Assembly: GCA_964550615.1 (NCBI GenBank)
Contig: CAZKAB010000001.1
Location: 1-64,000, forward strand
Length of the DNA stretch: 64,000 nucleotides
Direction: 5' to 3'
From: M55B144 sp964550615
Lineage (GTDB): Bacteria > Bipolaricaulota > Bipolaricaulia > UBA7950 > UBA9294
A program made the translations under genes and the position numbers. The notes under the pieces are model-generated. The model worked only from the letters and a program-made list of their open reading frames with translations. It was not told the DNA's origin and made no database searches. Below are positions 43,354 through 51,920 of the stretch, one piece after another. Each line of letters begins with the position of its first letter. The first letter of the stretch is position 1.

Positions 43354-44193
43354 CTACTGCGATGTCCGCAGAACACGCGCGACAAGCTCACCGATTGCGT
43401 CGCGGCGATAGCCGGCACTGGCTCGGACATCATCGATCGGAGACACCGCCTGCATCGCGTCTATTCTTGCCTGTTCGATCAGTTGCTCGTCGATGTGCTT
43501 TCCTGCCAGATACTTTTCCAGTTTCCTCAGTCGCAGCGGCCGCGGCGCAACCGATCCCGCCGCGAGTCGAATCTCACCAACTGCGCCGTCTTCTATCTTG
43601 AGCAGCGCTCCCAACGAGGCAATGGCGATGGTCAGGGCCTTCCTCCGCCCGATCTTGTGGAAGAACGGGGAAAGCTCAGGATTCGGGATCGGGATCGATA
43701 TCGCGCGCACGTATTCGCCATGAGCAAGCGCTGTCTTCCCCGGAGAAACAAAGAAATCCTCCACCGCCACACTTCGCTCTCCACTCGATCTGATAAGCAT
43801 TACTTGTGCGTTGTACAGAAGCAACGGGATCGCACTATCGGCGGCCGGTGACGCATTCACAAGATTACCGCCTAAAGTGGCGCGGCTGCGAATCTGAGGC
43901 GACCCCAGCTTGTCAAGTACCATTGCCAGCAAGGGTAGCGTGCGGCGTATCATGTTGGACGCGGCGATCTCGTCGATCGTCGTCGCACTCCCTATCTCTA
44001 CGCAATCAGACCGGCGTTCGATCCCCCGTAGGCCCTCGGTTTCAGATATGTCGATCAGTGTGCGCGGGTCACTGACTCCCGCTCGCATCTTCACAACAAG
44101 GTCCGTCCCTCCACACAGAATCTGAGCGTCCGGCTCCATTTCAAGGGCGAGCAGCTCGCTCATTGTATTTATCTTTACATATCCACGAGTCAT
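43354..44193 (-). CDS. Molybdenum hydroxylase FAD-binding subunit (XdhB/CoxM/YgfM-like)
   Basis: A 279-residue FAD subunit that carries electrons from the molybdenum site and 2Fe-2S clusters to NAD or another acceptor. FAD motifs are ILCGGTDLVVKMRAG near residue 30 and TLGGNLVNASPAADSAIPLL near residue 105. The C-terminal CO dehydrogenase flavoprotein domain is present. AGGAGG precedes the ATG, and the start overlaps mocA. It is the last gene of the cluster; the molybdenum-binding large subunit is not found after it. Confidence 0.92.
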   Translation of the reverse strand: MTRGYVKINTMSELLALEMEPDAQILCGGTDLVVKMRAGVSDPRTLIDISETEGLRGIERRSDCVEIGSATTIDEIAASNMIRRTLPLLAMVLDKLGSPQIRSRATLGGNLVNASPAADSAIPLLLYNAQVMLIRSSGERSVAVEDFFVSPGKTALAHGEYVRAISIPIPNPELSPFFHKIGRRKALTIAIASLGALLKIEDGAVGEIRLAAGSVAPRPLRLRKLEKYLAGKHIDEQLIEQARIDAMQAVSPIDDVRASAGYRRDAIGELVARVLRTSQ

Positions 44194-44771
44194 GCGCCTC
44201 CTCTTCCAACAACGTCTTGCGGTCGGTCGATATCCGTAACAACACCCGGATCGGCTACTTCAACTAACACAAGCTCGCGATCGTGCAGAGCGATAAAATC
44301 GCGCGCGCCGGCATCGCCGATGAGGGTTGGAGATAGATCGGGCTTGTAGGACGCATCAAGATAGACCGGGAATCCACGCGTACCGCGATATGATGGCGCA
44401 ACTATGCGCGCACCGGCGCGCGCGCGATCAAGAACGGCGCGGATTGTCTCCTCCTCGATGTACGGCATGTCGGCGTGCGCGATCAAGAATCCGTCCGCTT
44501 GTTCCAGAACGGCCTCCAATCCCAACCGGAGAGAGCTCGCCATTCCCGTCTCATAAGCAGCATTAACCACAACAATGCACTCTTCCAGATTGACTTTCGC
44601 GCGCACCTGCTCCTGCGCATGACCGAGGACAACAACGATCCGCGCGACCCCGGCCGTTTTCAACACCTTAATGACGCGCGCCAGCACCGGCTCGCCGTCG
44701 ATCATAACGAGCGGTTTCACTGCGCCCATTCTCTCTCCCTTTCCAGCCGCCAGCACGATCGCTTCGATCAC
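44190..44771 (-). CDS. mocA: Molybdenum cofactor cytidylyltransferase-like protein (MocA/YgfJ family)
   Basis: A 193-residue nucleotidyltransferase that adds CMP to molybdopterin for xanthine dehydrogenase-type enzymes. The NTP-binding loop LAAGKGERMGAVKPL opens the protein, and AHADMPYIEEETI is the metal-binding aspartate region. RGTRGFPVYLD is typical of the family. Tight overlap with hydroxylase subunit genes on both sides supports a dedicated cofactor role. Confidence 0.9.
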   Translation of the reverse strand: MIEAIVLAAGKGERMGAVKPLVMIDGEPVLARVIKVLKTAGVARIVVVLGHAQEQVRAKVNLEECIVVVNAAYETGMASSLRLGLEAVLEQADGFLIAHADMPYIEEETIRAVLDRARAGARIVAPSYRGTRGFPVYLDASYKPDLSPTLIGDAGARDFIALHDRELVLVEVADPGVVTDIDRPQDVVGRGGA

Positions 44772-45238
44772 CGCTCTTCCTCCATCAGTACGGCAGCGTG
44801 GCGCACGGCATCGAGAATCTTTGCATAACCAGTGCAGCGACAGAGATTTCCCTCCAATGCAGTCAGTATGTCCTCATCGGTGGGATGTGGATTGCGCGTC
44901 AGCAATGCGTATACGGACATGATGAATCCGGGGGTGCAGAAACCGCACTGCACCGCCCCTTTCTCCACAAATGCACGCTGAATCGGATGCAGGCGCCCAC
45001 CCGGTGCCAATCCCTCAATCGTCGTTATCTCTTTGCCTGCCGCCTGCGGTGCGAGCATGAGACACGAGTTGACCGGTCTTCCGTCGATAACAACAGTGCA
45101 TGCGCCGCACTCTCCCTCGCCACATCCCTCTTTTGTCCCGACAAGATGAAGATCCTCGCGGATGAGATCAAGCAGGCGGGTCTGTCCATCCACCTCCCTC
45201 TCTACGGAGCGCCCGTTGACTTTGAAACTGATTCTCAT
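44768..45238 (-). CDS. Molybdenum hydroxylase 2Fe-2S subunit (XdhC/CoxS-like)
   Basis: A 156-residue iron-sulfur subunit with two [2Fe-2S] clusters. The plant-type ferredoxin cluster is in GCGEGECGACTV plus VNSC (about residues 38-61). The helical C-terminal cluster is in CGFCTPGFIMS and EGNLCRCTGY. It is complete for this subunit type. It overlaps its neighbours by four bases on both sides. Confidence 0.94.
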   Translation of the reverse strand: MRISFKVNGRSVEREVDGQTRLLDLIREDLHLVGTKEGCGEGECGACTVVIDGRPVNSCLMLAPQAAGKEITTIEGLAPGGRLHPIQRAFVEKGAVQCGFCTPGFIMSVYALLTRNPHPTDEDILTALEGNLCRCTGYAKILDAVRHAAVLMEEER

Positions 45239-46473
45239 AAGTGCTCCTCTACTGCGGCAAGCGATGGGGCAATCTCGATCGGCGTTCCCGCGATCTTTCG
45301 AGCAGTCGCGATGTCTTTGAGCCCATTCCCGGTAACCATCACAGCCGCACGCGCACCGGCAAGCTTGCCTTGGTCGACCAGCTTCAGCAGACCGGCAAAC
45401 GGCGCCGCGCCGGCCGGCTCAGGGAAGACGCCGCTCTTGCGCGCCATGATAGCAATCGCGTTCATGATCTCCTCATCACTCACTGTGATGAATTCGCCGC
45501 CGTTCTCGTGCACGTAGGTGACCGCCTTCACGATATCGCGAGGCTTGCCGACACAGATACTGTCCGCCACTGTGCTTGCTTCGATGTCTTCAATCGTCAC
45601 TGTAGAGCCATCGTAGCCGGCGAACGCCGCTGCAATTGGCGCCGATCCCTCCGCTTGCACGCCGATAACGAGCGGCAAACGATCGATCATGCCCATGCGC
45701 TTGAATTCTGCCAAACCTTTGCAGATGCCGCTCACGACCGATCCGTCGCCCACCCCAACCAATACCACGTCGGGGGGATTCCAGTCAAGCTGCTCGCAGA
45801 GTTCGAGCGACCCGGTCTTCTTCCCTTCCACAAGATATGGATTGACAGCGGCAGAGCGATTGTACCAGCCGAATGCCGCCGCCGCTTCTGCGGCAAGGTC
45901 GTAGGCCACATCGTACGATCCATCCACAAGGAACACCTTCGCTCCATAGATGAGAAGCTGCGCCACCTTCGCTTCGGGGGCAGTATGAGGGACGAAAATT
46001 ATCGTCTGGAGATCGGTAGCCGCCGAGAATCCGGCAAGAGAGCTGGCAGCGTTTCCAGTGGACGCGCACGTGACGACCGGCTTCTTCTTCTCCTGTGCCT
46101 TGATCACCACAACCGAGCTTGCGCGGTCTTTGTACGATGCCGTCGGGTTCTGACCGTCGTCCTTTATATATAGGTCTTTGAGATTCAGCTCATGCGCATA
46201 GTGCGCGAATGAGTAGAGCGGCGTGTAGCCGACTCGAAGCGGCTGGATGAATCGTCGATTATCAATCGGCAACAGCGGCAGGTATCGCCACATCGTGTGT
46301 TCATGATCGCGCGAGAGCGTTTCGCGATTGAACCAGGTGGCTATACGGTCGTAGTCGTAGATGACTTCCAAGGTCCCTCGCCGCGGGCCGCAATCAGGGC
46401 AAGTGTAGTCCACCGACTCAGGCGAGAACTCTCGCCCGCACGAAATGCAGCGTAACGTCTTCATTTCTCCCAT
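45235..46473 (-). CDS. Threonine synthase-like PLP enzyme
   Basis: A 412-residue fold-type II PLP enzyme. An N-terminal zinc ribbon (CISCGREF and CPDCG, residues 7-30) precedes the catalytic domain; the PLP lysine is in NPTASYKDRAS, the phosphate-side serine/threonine loop is CASTGNAASSLAGF, and the glycine-rich loop is GVGDGSVVSGI. Threonine synthase is the closest match. In similar enterobacterial clusters this place is taken by diaminopropionate ammonia-lyase (YgeX), a relative, so the true reaction could be an ammonia-lyase or a synthase. The ATG at 46473 is used; a TTG at 46506 would overlap ygfK. Confidence 0.8.
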   Translation of the reverse strand: MGEMKTLRCISCGREFSPESVDYTCPDCGPRRGTLEVIYDYDRIATWFNRETLSRDHEHTMWRYLPLLPIDNRRFIQPLRVGYTPLYSFAHYAHELNLKDLYIKDDGQNPTASYKDRASSVVVIKAQEKKKPVVTCASTGNAASSLAGFSAATDLQTIIFVPHTAPEAKVAQLLIYGAKVFLVDGSYDVAYDLAAEAAAAFGWYNRSAAVNPYLVEGKKTGSLELCEQLDWNPPDVVLVGVGDGSVVSGICKGLAEFKRMGMIDRLPLVIGVQAEGSAPIAAAFAGYDGSTVTIEDIEASTVADSICVGKPRDIVKAVTYVHENGGEFITVSDEEIMNAIAIMARKSGVFPEPAGAAPFAGLLKLVDQGKLAGARAAVMVTGNGLKDIATARKIAGTPIEIAPSLAAVEEHL

Positions 46474-46498
46474 CTTTTGATCCTCTCTTCTTGTGCAA

Positions 46499-49400
46499 TC
46501 AGTCAATCAGGAACGGAAGCGTTTCTTGTACGCCGCGCAAGACAACGTCCATCATTGCAATGTGAATAAGGGACAACTCACCGGCAAACACCTTCTTCAC
46601 GCGCATTTCGTCAACCGATAGGCTCGTCGACAACCTGACGTAAGCATAATCGTCCTCGTACTCCAGCCCATTCTCAGTTTGCGTAAGGATTGCTTCGCTA
46701 CCGCCCAGTCGATATCGTATCCTTCCCCGCGCAACGTAGTATGCGTTGTCATCTTCATTAATGAAATCGGCTTCATTGAGGAATAGCCGCGGCTTATCAA
46801 CGTACGGGCGTCCCTCATGAACGCAGAATGTCGCACACGTGCCACATTCGTTGCAGAAGTCATCGACGTGGACTATCTGCCGTGTTTGCGTGAGGGCAAA
46901 CTCCTCTTCTCGCACCACCGCCAGGCGTCCGTCTTGGCAGGCAATCACAGGAAGCCTTGCCTGTAACGGGGCTATTACGTACGTGTAGTTGGCGCGGTTG
47001 GGGCAGACTTCGACACACTTGTCGCAAACGGTCGAACATTGCAGGCAACGTGNNNNNNNNNNNNNNNNNNNNNNNNNNNNNNNNNNNNNNNNNNNNNNNN
47101 NNNNNNNNNNNNNNNNNNNNNNNNNNNNNNNNNNNNNNNNNNNNNNNNNNNNAACAAGGCCGGCAATGCCGAGTTGCACGCATATTGCGCTTGCCGCTCG
47201 CTGTCCGTCAGCACAGCCTTGGATGATCGTCGCCGGGCCGCGCGCCGCATCTCCACCGGCATAGATGCACGCCAACTCTGTCGCGCCGGTGCGTGGGTCG
47301 ACGGTGATTGTACCTTTGTCGGCAACGCTGATGCCGCTTCCATCCAGGAAGGCAATGTCAGGCCGCTGGCCGATGGCGACGATGATTGAATCGGCGGCGA
47401 TCTCGAACTCGCTTCCTTCTATCGGCATCGGCCTTCGCCGCCCGTCAGCTCCCGGTTCAGTCAGGCGATTTCGCACGCAGACAAGCGACTTCACTCGCCC
47501 GCCTTCCGTTCGCAGAATCCGCTTCGGAGAAACAAGCTCCATGATGCTGTTTCCTTCAATGAGCAGTTCATCGACTTCCTCGTATGCGGCCGGCATTTCA
47601 GCACGCGTGCGACGATATACGACTGTCACCGGCGAAGATGCGATACGGGCCGCAGTGCGGGCTGCGTCCATCGCCGTGTTGCCACCGCCGATTACGAGTA
47701 CTTTCGAACCTAGATCGATTGCATCGCCACGCTTTGCGCGGGCGAGCAGATCAAGGGCAAAGAAGACACGATCTGCGCCCACCCCTACGGTATCGATACC
47801 GTCGATGTCAAGCTTTGCGTCCTCTTGAAACCCAGTCGCTATATAGACCGCTCCAAATCCCTGCTCCAGGAGTTCTTCCGGAGGAGAGCCCACCGCGCCG
47901 CTCAACTCGAATGCCACTCCCAGCTTGCGTATCCGTTCGATGTCCTCATCGACGATCCTCTGAGGCAGCCGGAAGCGCGGGGCGATAGCCGCCATTCCGC
48001 CAGGGACTTCCTTGCTTTCATAGACCGTCACATCAACCCCGCGCAACGCGAGCGCCGCAGCAGCAGCAAGTCCGGACGGCCCCCCACCGATGATGGCGAC
48101 CCGGTGTTCCCGGTCTACGGGAGCTATCTGTGTCGCGTTACCATTCTCCACCGCGAAACGCTTCAGCGCTCGGATGGCCACCGGCTCGTCGTAGTTGTTG
48201 CGAGTGCATTTCTCCTGGCAGACATGTGTGCAGATATAGCCGGTGATGCCCGGTAGAGGATTCCGGGCAAGAACCGTGGCCAGAGCGCGGTCGTATTCAC
48301 CATGTGCAATCAGCCACGCATAATCGGCGACGTCCTGTGACACCGGGCACGCGTCGGTGCACGGAGCCGTGATGCAGTCAACCGTTTCGAGCGCCGATGA
48401 AACCTTGGGAAGTCCATAGGGATGATATTCCTTCCGATACCGTCGATCTACGAGCGCAGCCTTCGCCGTCTTCGCAAGCGACGACATCCTGTCCCGTGAT
48501 AGATCCGCGAATGTATCCGCTTCGCGCTTCAGCATCGCGGCTTCGATATTATCAACATACTGAAGCAAGCGGGAATACCCACCCGGCTTAAGAAGATCGG
48601 AGGCGGCCGTTACCGGGCAGGCGCCGGCCGACAGGATGTCGACTACATTCGTCGCATCCGCGCCGCCGGCATAGGAAACGTTGAGATCGCCGTCGAATGC
48701 TCGAAGCAGCTTTTCGAACAGATTGATTGTCAGCGGATAGAGGGCACGGCCTGACATATACATCTCGTCGCCGGGGAGCGCATGACGGTGGTTGGACACA
48801 GCAAGAGTGTTGCTGAGTTTCACCCCGAAGAAGAGCCCGCGGCTTGCCGCGCTCTCCTTGAGGGCTGCTATCAACTGAAGGGCACGATCATAGCCGAGAT
48901 CGTGCGCGAACACGCTGTCGGGAATGTCGATCTCGCGGAAACCCAACGTGTCGTGCAGAATGCGCAACACCTCGTCCTTACCGAGGAGCGTCGGATTCAG
49001 TTTCACGATCGTGTGCAGCCCTCGTTCTTCGATGAGGTAGCGCGCGATCTGCTCGATCTCGTCGGGAGGGCAGCCATGCATTGTCGATAGGGTAACGCTG
49101 TCCGTCATTCTTGACGGAATCTCAATATCGGCAAACTCAGGCCATCGTTTCGTCAACGTATGTTTGATGCGTGATATCGCCGTGGATGCATTCATGAGCG
49201 TATCCATAAACTCAACCATAGGCGGCTTTCGTATGCCTTCGAGGTTGTAGCCCACGCTCATGTTGAAGATCGTACCGAATGGCGCATTGCCCTCGAAACC
49301 AAGGACGCGCCGGAGGATGTGAATCATCACCCACGCGTTGATGTACTCCTGCGCGGATTCCGCCAGCTTCAGCTCCTGCGACCACTCGACGTTGTATCCC

Positions 49401-49714
49401 TCATCAGCCACGTCGATGCATGGGCGAGGAATCTCGAGTTGGTCCAGGATCTGTACCGTCTTCAGTTCAATGAATCTCCCGCCTGAGAGCCAAGCGGAGA
49501 TGATGTTGCGCGCGAGCTGCGTGTGCGGTCCGGCGGCCGGGCCGATGGGGGTAGCGAGATAGTGTCCGAACATCTCGGTCGCATATGAGTTATCGCCCCT
49601 CGGCACGTAGAAGAGCGAGCGGTGGATGCCGAATATTGTCTCGTTATGCTCGTATTCCAGTAGCGTACGCTCGACGAGTTCGGCAAACGCCTCGGCCTTC
49701 ATGTTATCTGACAT
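46499..49714 (-). CDS. ygfK: YgfK-like putative selenate reductase/electron-transfer flavoprotein, interrupted by scaffold gap
   Basis: About 1071 codons including the unresolved stretch. The N-terminal half (to about residue 420) is a dihydroorotate dehydrogenase-like TIM barrel (TPIGPAAGPHTQLA, STMHGCPPDEIEQIA). The middle is GltD-like, with an Fe-S region (CTDACPVSQDVADY, CTHVCQEKC), an FAD fold (AIIGGGPSGLAAAAA) and an NAD(P) fold (LVIGGGNTAMDAAR). After the gap come CLQCSTVCDKCVEVCP and CNECGTCATFC clusters. This is the YgfK architecture found in selenium-dependent molybdenum hydroxylase clusters. The reading frame is the same on both sides of the 100 Ns, but true gap length is unknown. 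GGGGAGAA precedes the ATG. Confidence 0.9.
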   Translation of the reverse strand: MSDNMKAEAFAELVERTLLEYEHNETIFGIHRSLFYVPRGDNSYATEMFGHYLATPIGPAAGPHTQLARNIISAWLSGGRFIELKTVQILDQLEIPRPCIDVADEGYNVEWSQELKLAESAQEYINAWVMIHILRRVLGFEGNAPFGTIFNMSVGYNLEGIRKPPMVEFMDTLMNASTAISRIKHTLTKRWPEFADIEIPSRMTDSVTLSTMHGCPPDEIEQIARYLIEERGLHTIVKLNPTLLGKDEVLRILHDTLGFREIDIPDSVFAHDLGYDRALQLIAALKESAASRGLFFGVKLSNTLAVSNHRHALPGDEMYMSGRALYPLTINLFEKLLRAFDGDLNVSYAGGADATNVVDILSAGACPVTAASDLLKPGGYSRLLQYVDNIEAAMLKREADTFADLSRDRMSSLAKTAKAALVDRRYRKEYHPYGLPKVSSALETVDCITAPCTDACPVSQDVADYAWLIAHGEYDRALATVLARNPLPGITGYICTHVCQEKCTRNNYDEPVAIRALKRFAVENGNATQIAPVDREHRVAIIGGGPSGLAAAAALALRGVDVTVYESKEVPGGMAAIAPRFRLPQRIVDEDIERIRKLGVAFELSGAVGSPPEELLEQGFGAVYIATGFQEDAKLDIDGIDTVGVGADRVFFALDLLARAKRGDAIDLGSKVLVIGGGNTAMDAARTAARIASSPVTVVYRRTRAEMPAAYEEVDELLIEGNSIMELVSPKRILRTEGGRVKSLVCVRNRLTEPGADGRRRPMPIEGSEFEIAADSIIVAIGQRPDIAFLDGSGISVADKGTITVDPRTGATELACIYAGGDAARGPATIIQGCADGQRAASAICVQLGIAGLVXXXXXXXXXXXXXXXXXXXXXXXXXXXXXXXXXXRCLQCSTVCDKCVEVCPNRANYTYVIAPLQARLPVIACQDGRLAVVREEEFALTQTRQIVHVDDFCNECGTCATFCVHEGRPYVDKPRLFLNEADFINEDDNAYYVARGRIRYRLGGSEAILTQTENGLEYEDDYAYVRLSTSLSVDEMRVKKVFAGELSLIHIAMMDVVLRGVQETLPFLID
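47053..47152. other. Assembly gap of 100 N
   Basis: Exactly 100 undetermined bases, the conventional placeholder for a scaffold join of unknown size. It falls in the ygfK C-terminal region, between the GltD-like domain and a cysteine cluster. Confidence 1.
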
Positions 49715-49729
49715 TTTCTTCTCCCCATC

Positions 49730-51070
49730 TTATGCTGCCCGTTTCCAAAGGGCATCTGCCGTGCTCCGCGCCTGCTCGTAGACCGCCTCTTCGTCCACAC
49801 CGGCAAAGGTATGGTCGCGGATTACCGATCGTCCAGCAACGATCAGCTCGCTTACGCGCAGATCGTTAACCGCAATTCCGAACAGCAAGTGCCCAAGGAC
49901 GTTCGCGGCGGTGACCGGAGTGGGCGGCTCGTAGTCAAACATGGCGATGTCGGACGCATGCCCAGGCATTATCCGCCCCACCTTCACGCCGAGCAGCCGC
50001 TCAGCGATGTGGGGGTTATTGTCGAACAGTATCTTCTGTAAATCGCTGAACCCTGCTGCGAGCGAATCTCCAGTCGTAAGCTTCTGTAGTACACCGGCCG
50101 TGAACAACTCGGTCAGCATGTTTGCACCAAGCCCATCCGTCCCGAGGCCGACAACGATCCCGCGATTAAGAAACCCCTCCATGTCGAATACGCCAACCGC
50201 GTTATTCATGTTGGAACGAGGATTGTGCACAACGATCGCTTTGCTTGCGGCAATTGCGTCCTTCTCGTCTTCGTCAACGTGGAGACAGTGAGCAAGGATC
50301 GATCTCTCTCTGAGGAGGCCGTATCGCTTTAGACGATCGACAACTTTTGTGCCGTGAGTCGCGTGGCATTGCTCTTCGTCTTCCGGCCCTTCGGCAACGT
50401 GGATGTGAATTCCCACCCCCTCCGGAATCCGGTCGGCGACCGCCTGCAGGCTTTCGTCGGAGAGGGTGAACGAGGCGTGCAGCCCAAATAGACCAGCGCT
50501 CATCTCACTCGTTTCCCCGTCGGCACTCAAGAATCGCAGGTTTTCTTCGATCCCTTGATCGCGGATTTCGGCGCCGTCGCGATCCGAAAGCTCGTAGCAG
50601 AAAACACCGCGCAAGCCAACGTCATGATTCACCGCACTGCAAACCGCTGACAAGCTCCCGCCTACTGCGTGTGGACTGGCGTGGTGGTCCACCAGTGTTG
50701 TCACTCCACAGCGAGCCGCTTCCATCGCGCCCACGAGCGCGCTCATTCTCACGGATTCCGGATCGAGGGCCTTGTCCAACCGCCACCATAGCTGCTCCAG
50801 GATTTGGGTGAACGATTCCGGTGCATATCCTGGCAGTGCCATTCCTCGGGCGAGACTGCTGTAAAGGTGAGTGTGTGCGTTAACCAGCCCCGGAATCGCC
50901 AGCCTGCCGTGACCGTCGATCCTGTCAACGCGCGCCGGGAGTGGGTATTGATTCCGTTCTGCCCGTGTGAGCACGGCTTCGATACGCCCATCATCGATGA
51001 CAATCGCGCCATCGTGTTGGAGCGAATCCGCACCGTCCCAGATCGTTGCTCCCTCAATCACCCGTTTCAT
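49730..51070 (-). CDS. ssnA: SsnA-like metal-dependent amidohydrolase
   Basis: A 446-residue amidohydrolase of the chlorohydrolase/guanine deaminase group. Metal ligands are visible in NAHTHLYSSLARG (about residue 60), HIHVAEGPEDEE, HCLHVDE and the aspartate of GLGTDGLGANM. The ATG at 51070 is chosen for CAGGAGG upstream. In enterobacteria ssnA lies beside ygfK in the same order, so a deaminase or ring-opening role in purine-like heterocycle breakdown is likely. It is the first gene of the minus-strand cluster, behind a promoter at 51102-51130. Confidence 0.9.
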   Translation of the reverse strand: MKRVIEGATIWDGADSLQHDGAIVIDDGRIEAVLTRAERNQYPLPARVDRIDGHGRLAIPGLVNAHTHLYSSLARGMALPGYAPESFTQILEQLWWRLDKALDPESVRMSALVGAMEAARCGVTTLVDHHASPHAVGGSLSAVCSAVNHDVGLRGVFCYELSDRDGAEIRDQGIEENLRFLSADGETSEMSAGLFGLHASFTLSDESLQAVADRIPEGVGIHIHVAEGPEDEEQCHATHGTKVVDRLKRYGLLRERSILAHCLHVDEDEKDAIAASKAIVVHNPRSNMNNAVGVFDMEGFLNRGIVVGLGTDGLGANMLTELFTAGVLQKLTTGDSLAAGFSDLQKILFDNNPHIAERLLGVKVGRIMPGHASDIAMFDYEPPTPVTAANVLGHLLFGIAVNDLRVSELIVAGRSVIRDHTFAGVDEEAVYEQARSTADALWKRAA

Positions 51071-51101
51071 ATATTCGCCTCCTGGTCTCTCTTTGCTCGC
51101 C

Positions 51102-51130
51102 AATATAGCCGATCAATCAGCGATCCACAA
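51102..51130 (-). promoter_or_regulatory. Putative promoter of the ssnA-ygfK-molybdenum hydroxylase operon
   Basis: Minus-strand TTGTGG (51125-51130), 17-base spacer, TATATT (51102-51107), 31 bases from the ssnA start. Confidence 0.6.
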
Positions 51131-51146
51131 CCGATCTCGCATTTGC

Positions 51147-51175
51147 TTGTCGCACACGGATGCCTACTGTATCGT
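51147..51175 (+). promoter_or_regulatory. Putative promoter of the unknown gene at 51195
   Basis: TTGTCG (51147-51152), 17-base spacer, TATCGT (51170-51175), 19 bases upstream of the ATG at 51195. It is divergent from the ssnA promoter, with -35 boxes only 16 bases apart. Confidence 0.5.
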
Positions 51176-51194
51176 CTTAACATGGAGGTAGTTG

Positions 51195-51920
51195 ATGGAC
51201 AAGGGCGAATTGCGACGCCTCGTGTTCGAGGTGTTAAAGCGCGATCCACAGACACACTTGAACGCGGTTGAATTCCAGGTACGGAGTATCGCCGAGGAAT
51301 ACGAGCGTCATGATGCGCTGCTCCTGCACGAGGTAATCTGGGAGCTTCTGGTGCAAGGAGTCCTTGCTCCGGGGAAGAACTCACTCAACCTCAATCTTCC
51401 GTTCCTTCACGTCACGGACTACGGCGCCCGGTGTCTGGAATCCGGCGAGATCATGCTTCATGATCCCGATGGCTACATGCGCGCATTGGAAGAGGCCGCT
51501 ATTATCCCACTCGACCAGACAATACGTACGTATGTTCGCGCGGCACAGGACGCTTTTCTGGCGGGCAACTACCTTGCTACCATGAGCCTGCTGGCCGGCG
51601 CAGGTGAGCGATGCATCGATCTCCTGGAGGCGGTTGTCTTCGACGATACGGATGAGACCTCATCATCCTGGATACCAACCCTTCAACGCATCATCGCTCG
51701 TCTGGCTTCTATGGAGATTGCGGCTGATCTGCGTGAGGAAATCGGGATGCAGCTTGACGGTCTACGAACGTTGATCGGACATACACGCGATGGCGACGGC
51801 AGCCCGCGTGCCGTCGCCATCGACCACGAAACAGCATATGCGGCTCTACTTCTCTTTCCTCGTGAGTTGCAGGCCGTCCACCGGCTTATCTCTGGGACTA
51901 AAGATCGTAGTAGAGAGTGA
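51195..51920 (+). CDS. Unknown soluble helical protein
   Basis: A 241-residue protein that I do not recognise. No signal peptide, membrane segment or cysteine motif is seen; it has only two cysteines. The first 85 residues (VFEVLKRDPQTHLNAVEF...VLAPG...HVTDYGARCL) could form a winged-helix-like domain; the rest (QTIRTYVRAAQDAFLAGNYLATMSLLAGAGERCID) is helical, similar in style to DUF4145/HEPN-like domains found in defence or nucleic-acid proteins. Start is ATG 51195 with an ideal GGAGG six bases upstream. It converges on glutamine synthetase with a 23-base overlap and is divergent from ssnA. Confidence 0.75.
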   Translation: MDKGELRRLVFEVLKRDPQTHLNAVEFQVRSIAEEYERHDALLLHEVIWELLVQGVLAPGKNSLNLNLPFLHVTDYGARCLESGEIMLHDPDGYMRALEEAAIIPLDQTIRTYVRAAQDAFLAGNYLATMSLLAGAGERCIDLLEAVVFDDTDETSSSWIPTLQRIIARLASMEIAADLREEIGMQLDGLRTLIGHTRDGDGSPRAVAIDHETAYAALLLFPRELQAVHRLISGTKDRSRE

